NCBI GenBank assembly: GCA_019918135.1
Contig: WBZZ01006789.1
Location: 33,501-97,500 of the forward strand
Reading direction: 5' to 3'
Length of the DNA: 64,000 bases
Origin: Paulinella micropora
Taxonomy: Eukaryota; Cercozoa; Imbricatea; Euglyphida; Paulinellidae
The notes under the pieces were generated by a model, which was not told the origin of the DNA, searched no databases, and saw only the letters and a list, made by a program, of their open reading frames with translations. Positions 53,689 through 63,704 of the stretch are shown here, piece after piece; position 1 is the first letter of the stretch, and each line of letters opens with the position of its first letter. Made by a program: the position numbers and the translations under genes.

Positions 53689-53928
53689 CTAACACTCGTA
53701 TAAGTGTATTTTATACCAAGAACTATCGCCGGCGCAGATTAACGGCAGGGCTTCATCAAAACTAACACACCAATCACTCATAGGCTTATACACACATTTA
53801 AATTTAGTTTCTATTCCTTGCTTTATACAATAAGCACAACTCTCATTCTTTTTTTCGCTTACCCGTGAGTAAAAGTCGCAGGCAGTCCGCGAAATAGCTG
53901 ACCACGCAAACAATAATATTATTAACAT
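53689..53928 (-). CDS. Small secreted Cys-rich protein (element 2)
   Basis: The 79-residue intact homologue of 32,936-33,187 has a signal-like start (MLIILLFAWSAISRTA) and conserved cysteines in CDFYSRVSEKKNESCAYC, KFKC and CAGDSSWYK. It is antisense to its neighbours. It is one of few undamaged genes of the element. Confidence 0.7.
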   Translation of the reverse strand: MLIILLFAWSAISRTACDFYSRVSEKKNESCAYCIKQGIETKFKCVYKPMSDWCVSFDEALPLICAGDSSWYKIHLYEC

Positions 53929-53975
53929 TTGTATATTTTTTGCTCAAAGATTTTTTAAAATCTTTGTATATAATC

Positions 53976-54338
53976 ATGGCTACTGAATATAAATATCAGC
54001 GGATTATTTTTCTGAGCAATGATTTTGTTGGAAGCAAAACATTTAATAAAAATATTCAAATGTCATTCACACCAACCAAAATGAATGTTAAGTTTATTCA
54101 TTATACGAACGACCAGACTGAAACCAAAACCAGAATTCTTTATATGGACAGAATTGGAATTATCGGCACATTCGCTGATAGTAATATAGCAAACATTTCA
54201 AACCTCAGTTATAATTTAGGTGTCGTTGGATGGACGGACGGACAATATACATTTAAAGTCCTTGAAACTGACAGCGGAAATATTGATACAGGAAATTTAG
54301 CGGGAAGAATTGTTGTATGCCTAGAATTTCTCGCTTAG
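53976..54338 (+). CDS. Conserved 120-aa Polinton protein (element 2)
   Basis: It is the intact homologue of 32,536-32,898 (about 70 percent identical). The ATG at 53,976 is chosen because homology starts there. It ends 9 bases before the ATPase start. Confidence 0.8.
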   Translation: MATEYKYQRIIFLSNDFVGSKTFNKNIQMSFTPTKMNVKFIHYTNDQTETKTRILYMDRIGIIGTFADSNIANISNLSYNLGVVGWTDGQYTFKVLETDSGNIDTGNLAGRIVVCLEFLA

Positions 54339-54347
54339 AATATAGGA

Positions 54348-55164
54348 TGGAAAAAATCAATAATGTCAAGGTGAAGCCAGTAAAACAAGAGGGTGATGGA
54401 AATAAAAAAGCAAAAGGTTATAAATTATTCAATGAGCCGTATGCTAATATATTTCTACTTGCACGTAAGAAGAGCGGGAAAACAACAGCACTCTTTGAAA
54501 TACTGAAACTGACTACAGACAGAAAGACCCGTATTGTAATTATTGCTTCAACAATACACAAGGACTACATTTATAAAGCAATGGTAAAGCACTTCAAGAA
54601 CAGGGGAAACCCAATGGCAATATATACCTTTTTTAAATCAGATGGTGTAATGTGATAGACTATGAACTTGACAAACTGAATAGACAGGACGAGCAACACG
54701 AAGGAGAAATAAAACATGATAAAGAGGAAATAGAGAAGCCACAATTTTTATACTTTGGAAAGGAAAAGAAAAAAGAAGAAGGAGGTGAGAAGAAAGAGAG
54801 ACCAAGTAAGTATTTTTCACCAGAGGTTGTTTTTGTTTTGGACGATTTAGGAAGTGGATTAAGAGATAAGTCCGTAAGTGATTTGTTAAAAAAGAACAGA
54901 CACTATAAAAGTAAGGTGATTATGTCAAGTCAGTATTTGAATGACCTACGTCCAGAAGCCATTAAGCAGTTAGATTATTTATTAATCTTTCCGGGCCAGT
55001 CTCAGGACAAAATGGAACTCGTGTATAAACACTTAGACTTATCTTTTGATTTTGATTATTTTCTTCAAAAGTATCACGAAGCAACAAAGGAACGATTTAA
55101 TTTTCTTTATGTCTCAAGTGTTGATAATGAGTTAAGAAAAATTTTTGCCTATCGCATGAAATAA
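54348..55164 (+). pseudogene. Polinton 2 A32-like packaging ATPase, one frameshift
   Basis: Walker A (LLARKKSGKTTALFE) is in the first frame and Walker B (VVFVLDDLGSGL) plus a sensor-type VIMSSQYLNDL in the second; they switch near 54,648 where one base is lost before VIDYELDKLN. Length is about 272 residues, typical of FtsK/HerA packaging ATPases of this group. Confidence 0.92.
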
Positions 55165-55219
55165 TATTTTTAGAATTTTTTTTTTTTTGCTGAAAAGATT
55201 TTTAAAATCTTTCTAATAT

Positions 55220-55552
55220 ATGCCAGTATCACCAGTGATAATTTCACGACCATCAGGATATAACATAGGATACAATCCATCAATGCCACAGAAGGGAGGA
55301 AAAAAGAAAACTAAGAAGAAGGGATGTGGGCAAAAGGGAGGAAAGATTAACTGGGCAAAGGTTGGAAAAAAGGCCTTGGCTGTTAATAAATTCCTTCGCG
55401 ATAACAAGATTATTTCAAAGACCGCTAATGCCCTTGGCGATGTCCGGGTTCCATATGCGTCTCGTATTGGGTCTACCGCCGCAAAACTTGGTTATGGTAA
55501 GCAACGAGGAGGTGCTGTAAAGTTTCATCAAATATTTTGTTTCAAATTCTAA
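55220..55552 (+). CDS. Basic core-like protein
   Basis: The 110-residue, Gly/Lys-rich protein contains PQKGGKKKTKKKGCGQKGGK and a helix WAKVGKKALAVNKFLRDNKI, then SRIGSTAAKLGYGKQRGG. It resembles the small basic pVII/pX-type proteins found in Polintons and adenovirus relatives, which bind packaged DNA. The last residues (VKFHQIFCFKF) may follow a frameshift. The gene sits between ATPase and protease as in related elements. Confidence 0.6.
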   Translation: MPVSPVIISRPSGYNIGYNPSMPQKGGKKKTKKKGCGQKGGKINWAKVGKKALAVNKFLRDNKIISKTANALGDVRVPYASRIGSTAAKLGYGKQRGGAVKFHQIFCFKF

Positions 55553-55580
55553 AATTTAGAAATATTTTTTTGATAATATA

Positions 55581-56546
55581 ATGGGTTCGGCTAAGACTAA
55601 TAAGAAAAAGGCTAAGGTAAGACCCCCGCGAGTGTATAGGAATAAGAGCGGGAGACCTTATATTATCCAGAAGGGTAAAAAATATTATCTTAATTTTGGT
55701 AAGAAAACAAATGATATGAGCACACTTCAAATTGTTAAGTTGTTTTTGAAATATATTGGTAAGCCGAGGCCACAAAGGCAGGGTCGCAAACCAAGGGAAA
55801 AAATAATCAAATCTGATTTCAATCGTCTTGAACACGAGAACAGAAACCAGATACAAAGCAACTTACAAAAGAAATATGAGTTAATACATGACGAGGAAGA
55901 AAAGAAAAAGAAGAAGAGGGAAGATGTGATAGAAGAAAAGAAAAGGCAAGACCGAAAGGAAATAGCGGATCGTCAAGAAATGGATCAGGAAAATAAGATA
56001 CTACATCGTACAGAGATAGCAGACGCAACAGAAAGACAAGACGAAATAAAAAGAGAAATAAAGAAGGAGCAAAAACTTATAGAAGATGTAAAGTTTGAAC
56101 ACGATAGGAAACAAAAACTATTACTATTACAACAGCCACAATATCAACCGCAGTTTATAAAAGCGGTGAATAATCAACCACCTACACCAGTGACGCCACT
56201 ACCAAAACCCCCTCATACAGAAGACCCTGAACTAGATGAAAACATAAAACTTTTAAAATCTGCTTATTTTACAAAAGAGATTAAAAAAATGACTAATAGT
56301 ATGATACAAAAAACAGCAGATGGTATTAAATTATTGCAACAGAAAAATGTAAAACTGACTGATATGAGGAAAGCACTAGCACAAGCAGAAAAAAAGGGGG
56401 AAGCAACAGAAAATGATGTTAAAAATTTACAATTTAAGCAAAAAATGAAAGATGCATTATCAAAAAAGTATTTACTAGAAATAAAAATCGTTGATTTATC
56501 GCGAGCCTTAAAAAGGAAACTTGAAATGGACGGACATAAAAATTGA
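55581..56546 (+). CDS. Coiled-coil virion-type protein
   Basis: The 321-residue intact protein's N-terminus RVYRNKSGRPYIIQKGKKYY is a short basic motif often seen in Polinton-like structural proteins. A long charged coiled coil (about 85-200), a Pro-rich linker (NQPPTPVTPLPKPPHTEDPE) and a second helical part follow. No enzyme motif is seen. A core or minor virion role is inferred from place. Confidence 0.6.
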   Translation: MGSAKTNKKKAKVRPPRVYRNKSGRPYIIQKGKKYYLNFGKKTNDMSTLQIVKLFLKYIGKPRPQRQGRKPREKIIKSDFNRLEHENRNQIQSNLQKKYELIHDEEEKKKKKREDVIEEKKRQDRKEIADRQEMDQENKILHRTEIADATERQDEIKREIKKEQKLIEDVKFEHDRKQKLLLLQQPQYQPQFIKAVNNQPPTPVTPLPKPPHTEDPELDENIKLLKSAYFTKEIKKMTNSMIQKTADGIKLLQQKNVKLTDMRKALAQAEKKGEATENDVKNLQFKQKMKDALSKKYLLEIKIVDLSRALKRKLEMDGHKN

Positions 56547-56572
56547 AACATAGAGAAAATAGCGAATGGATT

Positions 56573-56761
56573 ATGGCAATGGTAAAAAGGTTTAATATTA
56601 ATGTAGGAAATGATGAGAAACAAATAAAAAAGAAAATAGCAGATTATGCTAAGTATGATGAGTATATGGGGAACCAAGGAGGGGCAGGTAGGAAATTACA
56701 GCATACATTGGACGAAATGATTAATAAATTATTTTCAATAGCGAAAATAAAAAATACTTAG
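56573..56761 (+). CDS. Small helical protein
   Basis: The frame overlaps the previous stop; a likely start is the ATG of MAMVKRFNINVGNDEKQ. It has a Gly-rich spot (GNQGGAGRK) near the end. It may be the C-terminal piece of the preceding gene after a frameshift. Confidence 0.4.
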   Translation: MAMVKRFNINVGNDEKQIKKKIADYAKYDEYMGNQGGAGRKLQHTLDEMINKLFSIAKIKNT

Positions 56762-56822
56762 CCCGCAAAGATTGGAAACACACAATGAACAAACATGATT
56801 TGTAAATACTCTAACGAACAAA

Positions 56823-57587
56823 ATGACTTCCGATCCAAATTTAGATAAACAAGTTTCAACAGATTTAAATATTGATGAAGGAATGCCACCAATTACCATA
56901 CCCCCGAGTGTAGCGGAGAAAACCATACCCCCGAGCGTCGCGGAGACAACCATTATCACTCCATTAGAGCCACAGCCAGACTCCAACGAAGTTGAAGATG
57001 CGACCTTCGGTCAGCAAGAGCGAAGCGATTTGGAGGGGCTTGTCCCCTCACAACCAGAACCACAACCAGAGCAACCACAGCAAGAGGGAGAGGGGCGGGG
57101 ACTAATGACTAATGAAATAGACGACATAATGAAAAAATATGGATGGTATCTCGGAGCAATAGCCAGTGATGAAATTTACAAGTTGAAGCCAGAAAGCAGA
57201 AAGCGATATGGATTTATTATGAATTTGGACAATCACAAACAAGCGGGGTCTCATTGGATCGCGGTTTACTGCTCTTTAGATGGCGATAGAAGTATAGAGA
57301 TATACGACCCGCTAGCCCTATATAAACCAACTGAAGACTTTCAACAACAAATGAAACAACTTATCGATAAAAGTAAGCCAGATAGTTATTTTTTAATGAA
57401 GGTCAATCAAGTAAAGCAACAATCAAACACCTCAGACACGTGCGGTTGGCATAGTATGAGATTTTTAATGGAGCGGGCGAAAGGAAACAGGTTTAAGTTT
57501 GCTAGTGGATATACAGACCTAAAAGAAGAAGAAGCGGAGAAATTAAAAGCACAGAATGGGTATGATAATTGTGATACCTACATTTAA
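56823..57587 (+). CDS. Adenain-type cysteine protease, intact
   Basis: The 254-residue protein has a Pro/Glu/Gln-rich disordered start with a duplicated PPSVAE unit, then a C5/C48-like catalytic domain: His in GSHWIAVY, Asp in IEIYDPLA, Gln in VNQVKQQ and Cys in DTCGWHSMRF, in the order and spacing expected of adenovirus/Ulp1-type proteases. It would process capsid precursors during virion maturation. It is the best preserved hallmark gene of Polinton 2. Confidence 0.93.
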   Translation: MTSDPNLDKQVSTDLNIDEGMPPITIPPSVAEKTIPPSVAETTIITPLEPQPDSNEVEDATFGQQERSDLEGLVPSQPEPQPEQPQQEGEGRGLMTNEIDDIMKKYGWYLGAIASDEIYKLKPESRKRYGFIMNLDNHKQAGSHWIAVYCSLDGDRSIEIYDPLALYKPTEDFQQQMKQLIDKSKPDSYFLMKVNQVKQQSNTSDTCGWHSMRFLMERAKGNRFKFASGYTDLKEEEAEKLKAQNGYDNCDTYI

Positions 57588-57593
57588 AAGATA

Positions 57594-57641
57594 GTTATCA
57601 ACTACACTCATTCGTTTCACTCATTCTCGTTTGTTGATAAC
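57594..57641. other. Inverted repeat between protease and penton
   Basis: GTTATCAAC and GTTGATAAC are separated by 30 bases containing TCATTCGTTTCACTC, whose complement recurs at 49,081-49,095. It lies 6 bases after the protease stop, so it may be a terminator-like structure. Confidence 0.6.
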
Positions 57642-57668
57642 CATCGAAAACCGATTAATTTTTTCCTA

Positions 57669-57734
57669 AATAAAAAAACGATGGTTTAGAATAAGTGAGA
57701 GTGCAAAAGCACGAAGCGCAATTCTAAACTATCT
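57669..57734 (+). promoter_or_regulatory. Structured upstream element of penton (shared with integrase)
   Basis: It is the same element as at 48,930-48,994. The outer stem is 57,684-57,692 with 57,721-57,729; the inner stem is 57,701-57,704 with 57,709-57,712. It lies 12 bases before the penton ATG. Confidence 0.6.
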
Positions 57735-57745
57735 ATAGTATAACA

Positions 57746-58555
57746 ATGGATTACAAACGAGGAAGAAGTTCTGGTATCTATTACATAAATAGTAAAAATA
57801 TAATAACGGGAACAGGCAGCGACTTTACAGACGAAGTCAATATGAAGGGACTAGACAATCCCACACACTGCAAAATACTTCATATCTATGTGCCGAAGTC
57901 GTATTACTCTGTAGCTTCACCATATAATACTTTTACATTATCCGAAGACGGATATGAGGCTTTAATTACGATACCTGAGGGAAATTACACAATGAACAAT
58001 TTAAAAAATAAACTGGCAGAGGTACTGACGACAGAAAGTCCGAATGACTATACTTATGTTGTCAAGCAACAATACAAACACAGAAGCGGAGGATGGTAAA
58101 TTAACATTCAGTGTTTCAAATAACGGAGGTATTCAACCGCGGTTTATATTTGATGGTGATACCCGTATTCGCGAGGTTATGGGTTTTGATAGAAATTCAA
58201 CATATTTCTTCGCTAATGATTTTATTAAATCGCCAAATGTATTATTTTAACTGGCGAAAAGACTTTATACCTTCAATCGGACTTAGTTGGTGAAGGAGAT
58301 AATCATGTGCTACAAGAAATATACACTGCCAACGAAATTCCATTTGGAGCCGTTATATACGACGGAAGTGGGTCTGAGTATGGTAAGAAAGTATCCGCCA
58401 GTTCAAATAATGTGTATCGGTTTTATCTTACAGACGAACACGATCATGCTATAAATCTTAATAGGTTAGGTATTGTTATGATATTGTTGATTTACAGGGA
58501 AACGAATTATTTTAATTTATTTACATTATTTTTAAATTTGTTAAAGGTGATGTAG
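57746..58555 (+). pseudogene. Polinton 2 penton-like minor capsid protein, frameshifted
   Basis: Start MDYKRGRSSGIYYINSKNI. ALITIPEGNYTMNNLKNKL is the conserved segment also found in the GC-rich penton. Frames change near 58,080, 58,245 and again near 58,475; blocks include PRFIFDGDTRIREVMGFDRN, FFANDFIKSPN and VYRFYLTDEHDHAINLN. This is the single jelly-roll vertex protein of Polintons. Confidence 0.75.
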
Positions 58556-58651
58556 TGATTTAAATATTTATTTTAATATTTTAATTTTTTCTTTACATAT
58601 ATTCCAGTGAATTAGTTTATTTTCACAACTGCCAAAAAACCTAAAAACAAA

Positions 58652-59870
58652 ATGCCAACTCAACACGGAGGCGAACTAGACTTTTCTAGAACCGACTACA
58701 TCAGTGCTTCGTATTATTTGAATAAACTAACTCCGCGAGAAGGTGCGGGAGCTATTACTGTTACTACCGCAGGAGGAGAAGAAAGCAACTTTGACCTTAT
58801 CAGCAGACCATTTAACTTAGCCCGCTCTGTCTTGAGTTTTACTTATGCCCCACCAGCAATTGCAGCGAACTATAACAAATGCTATATAGATTATCTGGCT
58901 CATATTAGACAAATTCAACTTCAAACCCGTAGCGGTGTTTATCTGTGTGATGTAAATGAAGTTGGTAATTTTACGAAGATTATTTGGAAGGCTGAAACTT
59001 CTATGAAGGACTTTCTGACACTTGAAAACCACGATAATAGAAGTGGTGCGGGATGTATGCTTCAAAAGTGTAATGCTGATAGTAAGATTAATATCTCAAC
59101 TTCGCAAATAGTAAAGAAAGCTTTTAAAACAACAATGACAGATGTAGGTGGAGATGTTGCCGTTAGTGTTAAGGCTATGTTTGGTGAACCTGTTGTTAAT
59201 GCCCGTCGCCATAATGATGCCTGTATCGCAGATGGAAGTGTGCAACTCTCTGTCGTCAATGTCGCTTACAACGAGCCTAAGTATTTCTCTGGCGGTTCTA
59301 TTACTTCTGCTGAGCCTTCTATAACTGTTAAGATTAATCTCGGTATCCTTTACAATACTATTTTTGCTCTTGATAAGACTATTATGTTTCCAGAGATTTT
59401 GAATATGCGGATTGTGTGGCAACAGACCCCTAAAATTTATTATTACAATAACGACCCCTTATCAATTGCTAGCGGAGCGCTTGTTGCTGCTGCTGGTAAT
59501 GTAAGTGTTTCTAATCTTAACTTGTTCCTTGCTGTAGAGACTAATCCCGATGTCATTTAATCAATTCAACAAAAGGTGGCGAGTGCTAAAGGTATGAGTT
59601 TTAATATTGATTATCTTTATGTTTATAAAAATTCCATTGCTCAATCCACTACACAAAATATCATTCTCCGCTTTGATAGGGGACATGGTAAAAGGTTGAA
59701 GAAAATTTATCACACACTCTTTAACAACACAGAAAATAAGAATACTGCTTATGATATTGATAACAGAGCAAACGCTAAGACTACCAGTTTTCACACCAAA
59801 CTTGACGGGGCACTCCCGCTAGTTTTGAAGATTATATGTGCTTGAAATCTAAGCTTGAAGGTTCTGTTTT
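58652..59870 (+). pseudogene. Polinton 2 major capsid protein, N-terminal and middle part
   Basis: 302 codons are open from MPTQHGGELDFSRTDY. A TAA at 59,558-59,560 interrupts the frame, which continues with VASAKGMSFNIDYLYVYKNS; a later shift near 59,815 leads to SFEDYMCLKSKLEGSVLMNS. The layout fits a double jelly-roll capsid protein. The gene is then interrupted by foreign DNA (59,885-61,425) and resumes at about 61,430. Confidence 0.8.
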
Positions 59871-59884
59871 GATGAACTCATATA

Positions 59885-61425
59885 TAGAGTGGCCCTATCA
59901 AAATTAAAATAAAGTTTTGTGATGAATCTTTTTGTTAATATAATTTTTGAGTATTGAAGATTAATATCCCAAAAGGATTTTATTATAACTAAACTGGAAG
60001 ATAACGAAAACTAACTTCAAAGATCTCTCTTCAAAATTCATGTTCAAGCCTGCCCTACCACTTTTTGTAGGGAAGTTTCACGATTGCATAGGAAAATGTA
60101 CGGGTTTTGTGGTATACTGGCCAGATTTTTTTTCAAAACATTGTGTCTCGACACCTCCGACACATGCTCAGTTTCTGCGCGCAAGAGATATGTTCATACT
60201 TGAAAGAGTGATGAATGATGTTAAATACATCACAAGAAACGAATGTATCAATTTTTGTTTCAATAAATTATATTTTGACTTAGAAAAGTTGAAGCAAAAA
60301 CAGGTCGCCAGGAGGGTAGTCAAAAAAATGAAAATGAGTCTAGGAGTCGTATTTCTTATTAATAATTCAAAGAAAGCTTTCCATTCAACTTCTACTATCA
60401 CTAGACTAGCTTCCCTGTATTTTATAATTATTTATTTTGTCTGTATTTATAAATACACAACAACAACTTTTTGACTGCATGAGTTTCGTGGACACAGTGA
60501 CCTTGTATGCAGCTAATATACTGTGGAACTTCATTTTTATGCTTGGAATATCATATCTGTCACTAGGATGGTAGTTTCCAATCAAACAATTTCGAGGAGC
60601 GAACTCCTCTCATAGCTTTTGAAAGTGATTTTTTTGTTCCGACATACCCTCCAAAATGAGACTTTATGTTTTCATTCTACACACAAATTGAAGTGTACCT
60701 GGTTTGAGGAATCGTGTTTATTAAGTGTACAAACATATTTAGACACTTTCTAGCACTATACAAACTGAACTCTGATCACAAAACCAAATTTTCTATTTTT
60801 TCTTATTTTACAAGACCAGAGTTTTGCAAGGAAAATTTGTTGCACATAAATGGAATTTTATTGAAAAAATTTATACATGTGTCACGTCCTAAACACCTAT
60901 CCTATCGAAATGTGGAATGCAAATATCACAAAACATAGAAGATGCTACAAATATTAACAACGAAAACGAGTGTACACACACCATTTTTCAGACAAAAAAA
61001 TTCACGAAAATAGCCCAGAACGACACAGTAAAAATCGGCTGAAAAATGTGAGGGCAGGCGTGAACAACAAGCAAAAGTTTTGTGGAATCGGGGGAACGAT
61101 AGGCTTCTAAACCAGAAGGTTTCAGAGGCTGAGCTTTTAGTATGTGATAGAGCGTAACTTGAAGTTGTTCCCAACGTATTTTTCAATGATTTTTATGAAG
61201 TTTTCTCATAGTGATTTTTTTTTAAAAAAACAGTTTTTAATTTGACAGTGCTGTCTTTGAGAACACAGTGTGCAAGCATCGTATGACATATTGCAATGAT
61301 TTTTGCGTTGGGAACAACTTTAATAGACGTACTTTCAAACAAAAAAATTGTAGTCATAACTATAAAAGCCTAAAAGCCTATCGTTCCGCCGCGTTCGTAA
61401 ACTTTATCTATAGGTAACTTTACAT
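59885..61425. mobile_element. 1.54-kb insertion in the capsid gene with foldback structure
   Basis: Capsid homology stops near 59,880 and resumes near 61,430. Between them no viral gene is seen; a 144-codon frame at 60,040-60,474 has no recognisable domain. The right part holds nested inverted repeats: GGAACGATAGGCTT (61,093-61,106) with AAGCCTATCGTTCC (61,374-61,387), and AAGTTGTTCCCAACG (61,162-61,176) with CGTTGGGAACAACTT (61,306-61,320). It may be a non-autonomous transposon; clear ends and a target duplication were not found. Confidence 0.5.
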
Positions 61426-61429
61426 ATGA

Positions 61430-61560
61430 TTCAAATGTGTATCAATACAACTGGTTCTGGGTTGATACTTGGGATAATACCCGCTCACTGTGGAGCAAAG
61501 ACAAAATGAAGTTAGTGTGCTTGACCTATCTAATGAGAGACGATGGGAGTTCATTAGCAC
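61430..61560 (+). pseudogene. Major capsid protein, C-terminal remnant
   Basis: GNFTYDSNVYQYNWFWVD followed, after a shift near 61,490, by VSVLDLSNERRWEFIST, both of a type found near the C-terminus of Polinton capsid proteins as I recall them. The border with the following attachment-like gene is not clear. Confidence 0.5.
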
Positions 61561-62771
61561 TACACAGAATAATGCTCATCAGACACACCAGATAAATTTA
61601 ATCTCGAAAAATCCAGACGGAGATTTTTTAAACGTCAGGGTCAGATATGATGGTGATATTAAAACTGATAATATGAAAACTGCTTTTGGAGAAACACTAG
61701 TTGGACAATTAACTCCAGTTGTTCAGGAAATCTTTCCATACACTATTAATACAAGGGTATGGACTAAAACAGAAACAAAATCTTCTGTGTCATTTTTGAA
61801 TAATATTGCAGAATAAAAAACTCAAGCTAATAACTAACACAGCGGATGTTATCCTAACAAGTAAAAGAAGAATAAAATATCGGACTGGTATGGGAGTTGT
61901 TGGTCGCTTCACTGCTATATGGACAACTGATGACACAAAATCCTATTATTCATGTGTAGGAATTGGTGAAAGTGATTTTTCAAATGGTTTTTATTTTTAT
62001 AAAACTAATGTCGGGATGAGTATTCTACAAGCCAGAGGAGGGGCAATAACTTATATTCAACAAGCAAACTGGGATGACCCGTGCAATGGAACAAAAGATA
62101 TGTCTGTTATTGATTGGAGTAAAGGAAATGTGTTCCAAATTCAATTTCAATATTTAGGCTTTGGTGCTATAAGGTTTTCTATTGAAAATCCTACGACAGG
62201 CGAATTTCAATTAGTCCATACTATTAAGTATGCGAATGCAAACACAGGTGTAAGTCTAAGAAACACTACTTTACCATTTACCGCACTAATGAGGAATGAT
62301 GCTTCTACCTGAATTCAAACTCTTAAAACAGCGAGTGTTTGATTATTTATTGAAGGGAGTAATATGATAAACACAAGTATAACAAACGAAGTGGAAGGAA
62401 TCAAAGCAGCAAACACAACTGAAAGCACTATTATTAATATCAGGAATAAAGCAACATTTGATGCGGGCGGTGCTAATTTAACAAATTATTCAAATGTTTA
62501 TCCTACGTTGATAAGTATTACGAATGAAGATAGTAAGGCGTGTGTAGTAAGAATGGTATTGAGTGGGACACTAACTGGAGAGGGTTTTGCAGATGTTGAT
62601 ACTAAATATTCAATTGTAGATACTGATACAAAGGAGAGTGCAGTTGCCAACGGAACAATAATTTTTAAACTTTACGTAAATTCTCAATCAACTCTACAAA
62701 TAAATCTTAGAAATTATGATATATGTATCTGTCTCCTAAGCTCTCCTAGTGATGTATTGAGTGTTACATAA
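61561..62771 (+). pseudogene. Attachment-like beta-rich virion protein, broken
   Basis: The segment GQLTPVVQEIFPYTINTRVW, then RIKYRTGMGVVGRFTAIW, GIGESDFSNGFYFY and SILQARGG, follows the order seen in a family of fibre or spike-like proteins of phages and large DNA viruses (my recollection). A shift at the A run near 61,817, TGA codons near 62,310 and 62,332, and the final stop at 62,769 mark decay. A C-terminal domain (NIRNKATFDAGGANLTNYSN) follows. A receptor-binding role is inference. Confidence 0.5.
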
Positions 62772-62870
62772 ACATCCGTTGCTACTGCTAATAATGATTC
62801 AAATGTTAATGTTATCGCTAACTTCATAGAAGACTAATAAAGCAAAAAAAATTAATTGAATAAAATATCA

Positions 62871-63349
62871 TTATAAGATTTTTATGTCATCCACATTTTG
62901 GCACCACTGCTGTTGAACTAACCATTCAAGGTATGTTTTATCAATCTTGGCTACATATTCAATGTTTTTGTGTGCATATTTTCCATATTGAAGAACAACA
63001 TCTTTTTTTGCGGTACATCCTTCGTCTGTAGCATTCGCTATTTCTTCACCCACATTCATTTTAATATCAGTAATTCCAGTCTCTTTTAAATCAGTTTCCT
63101 TAAAAGGCGTGCTTGGTTCCTCCATTATAATTTTTGCTAGTGTAGCCTCCAATGGAATAACTACTTTCACAATGTCGTGCTGTCCGAAGGATACATCTTC
63201 AACTTCGTTGGAGTCCCTTGGCTTGTATTGCTCATAGAAAGAAACAATGTCGGGCTTAGTCCATTTAATTGTTGGTTTTTTATTTCGCTGTCAAGGTTCC
63301 ATTTTTCAATTTCATTTAAGTAGTCTTGTTTGGTGTTCAGGTCAGTCAT
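62871..63349 (-). pseudogene. ExoX-like C-terminal domain protein, frameshifted
   Basis: Two frames (63,349-63,167 and 63,170-62,871) form one gene from MTDLNTKQDYLNEIEKW. The end LQYGKYAHKNIEYVAKIDKT then YLEW and a Trp matches the small GKYxGK...D..YLxW domain found at the C-terminus of exonuclease X-like proteins and in many viral proteins. The function of the isolated domain is not known to me. Confidence 0.55.
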
Positions 63350-63381
63350 TGATATATATAAAGTAAATATTAATTTTTATT

Positions 63382-63680
63382 GTAAATATTTTTTTACTTC
63401 ACTTTTAATGTCTGTAAATTTATCAAACCACGGCTGTTTCATTACCCATTCAAGATATGGCTTATCAATAGTTGCAACATCTTGAATTTTTTTTCCTTTG
63501 TATTTGCCAAAGGAAAAACATCGGTTGGCTTTCCTTTCTCCACTTTTTTCAATTGCCTTAATTTCTTCATCAATTATCTGTTGGACATCTCTTACTCAAA
63601 AGAATTCCTTATTCTTCTCAATTGAAAGTCGTCCAAATTTTTCAGATAGTCTGGTGAGGATATATAGACTGGTAAAAAAT
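63382..63680 (-). pseudogene. Second ExoX-like C-terminal domain gene, broken
   Basis: This is a diverged tandem neighbour of the previous gene: FSFGKYKGKKIQDVATIDKP, YLEW, MKQPWFDKF. A TGA near 63,590 interrupts it and no clear start remains. Confidence 0.5.
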
Positions 63681-63704
63681 TTATGGAAAAAAATTAATTA
63701 ATCA

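Noticed and set aside
60040-60474. 144-codon frame in the capsid-gene insertion
   Set aside because: No domain, hydrophobic end from AT-rich DNA; kept only as part of the insertion.
12063-62335. Stop-codon reassignment or readthrough as an explanation for in-frame stops
   Set aside because: In-frame TAG (12,063; 43,753; 47,085), TAA (59,558) and TGA (24,575; about 62,310) all occur and are mixed with frameshifts, which fits decay better than a changed code.
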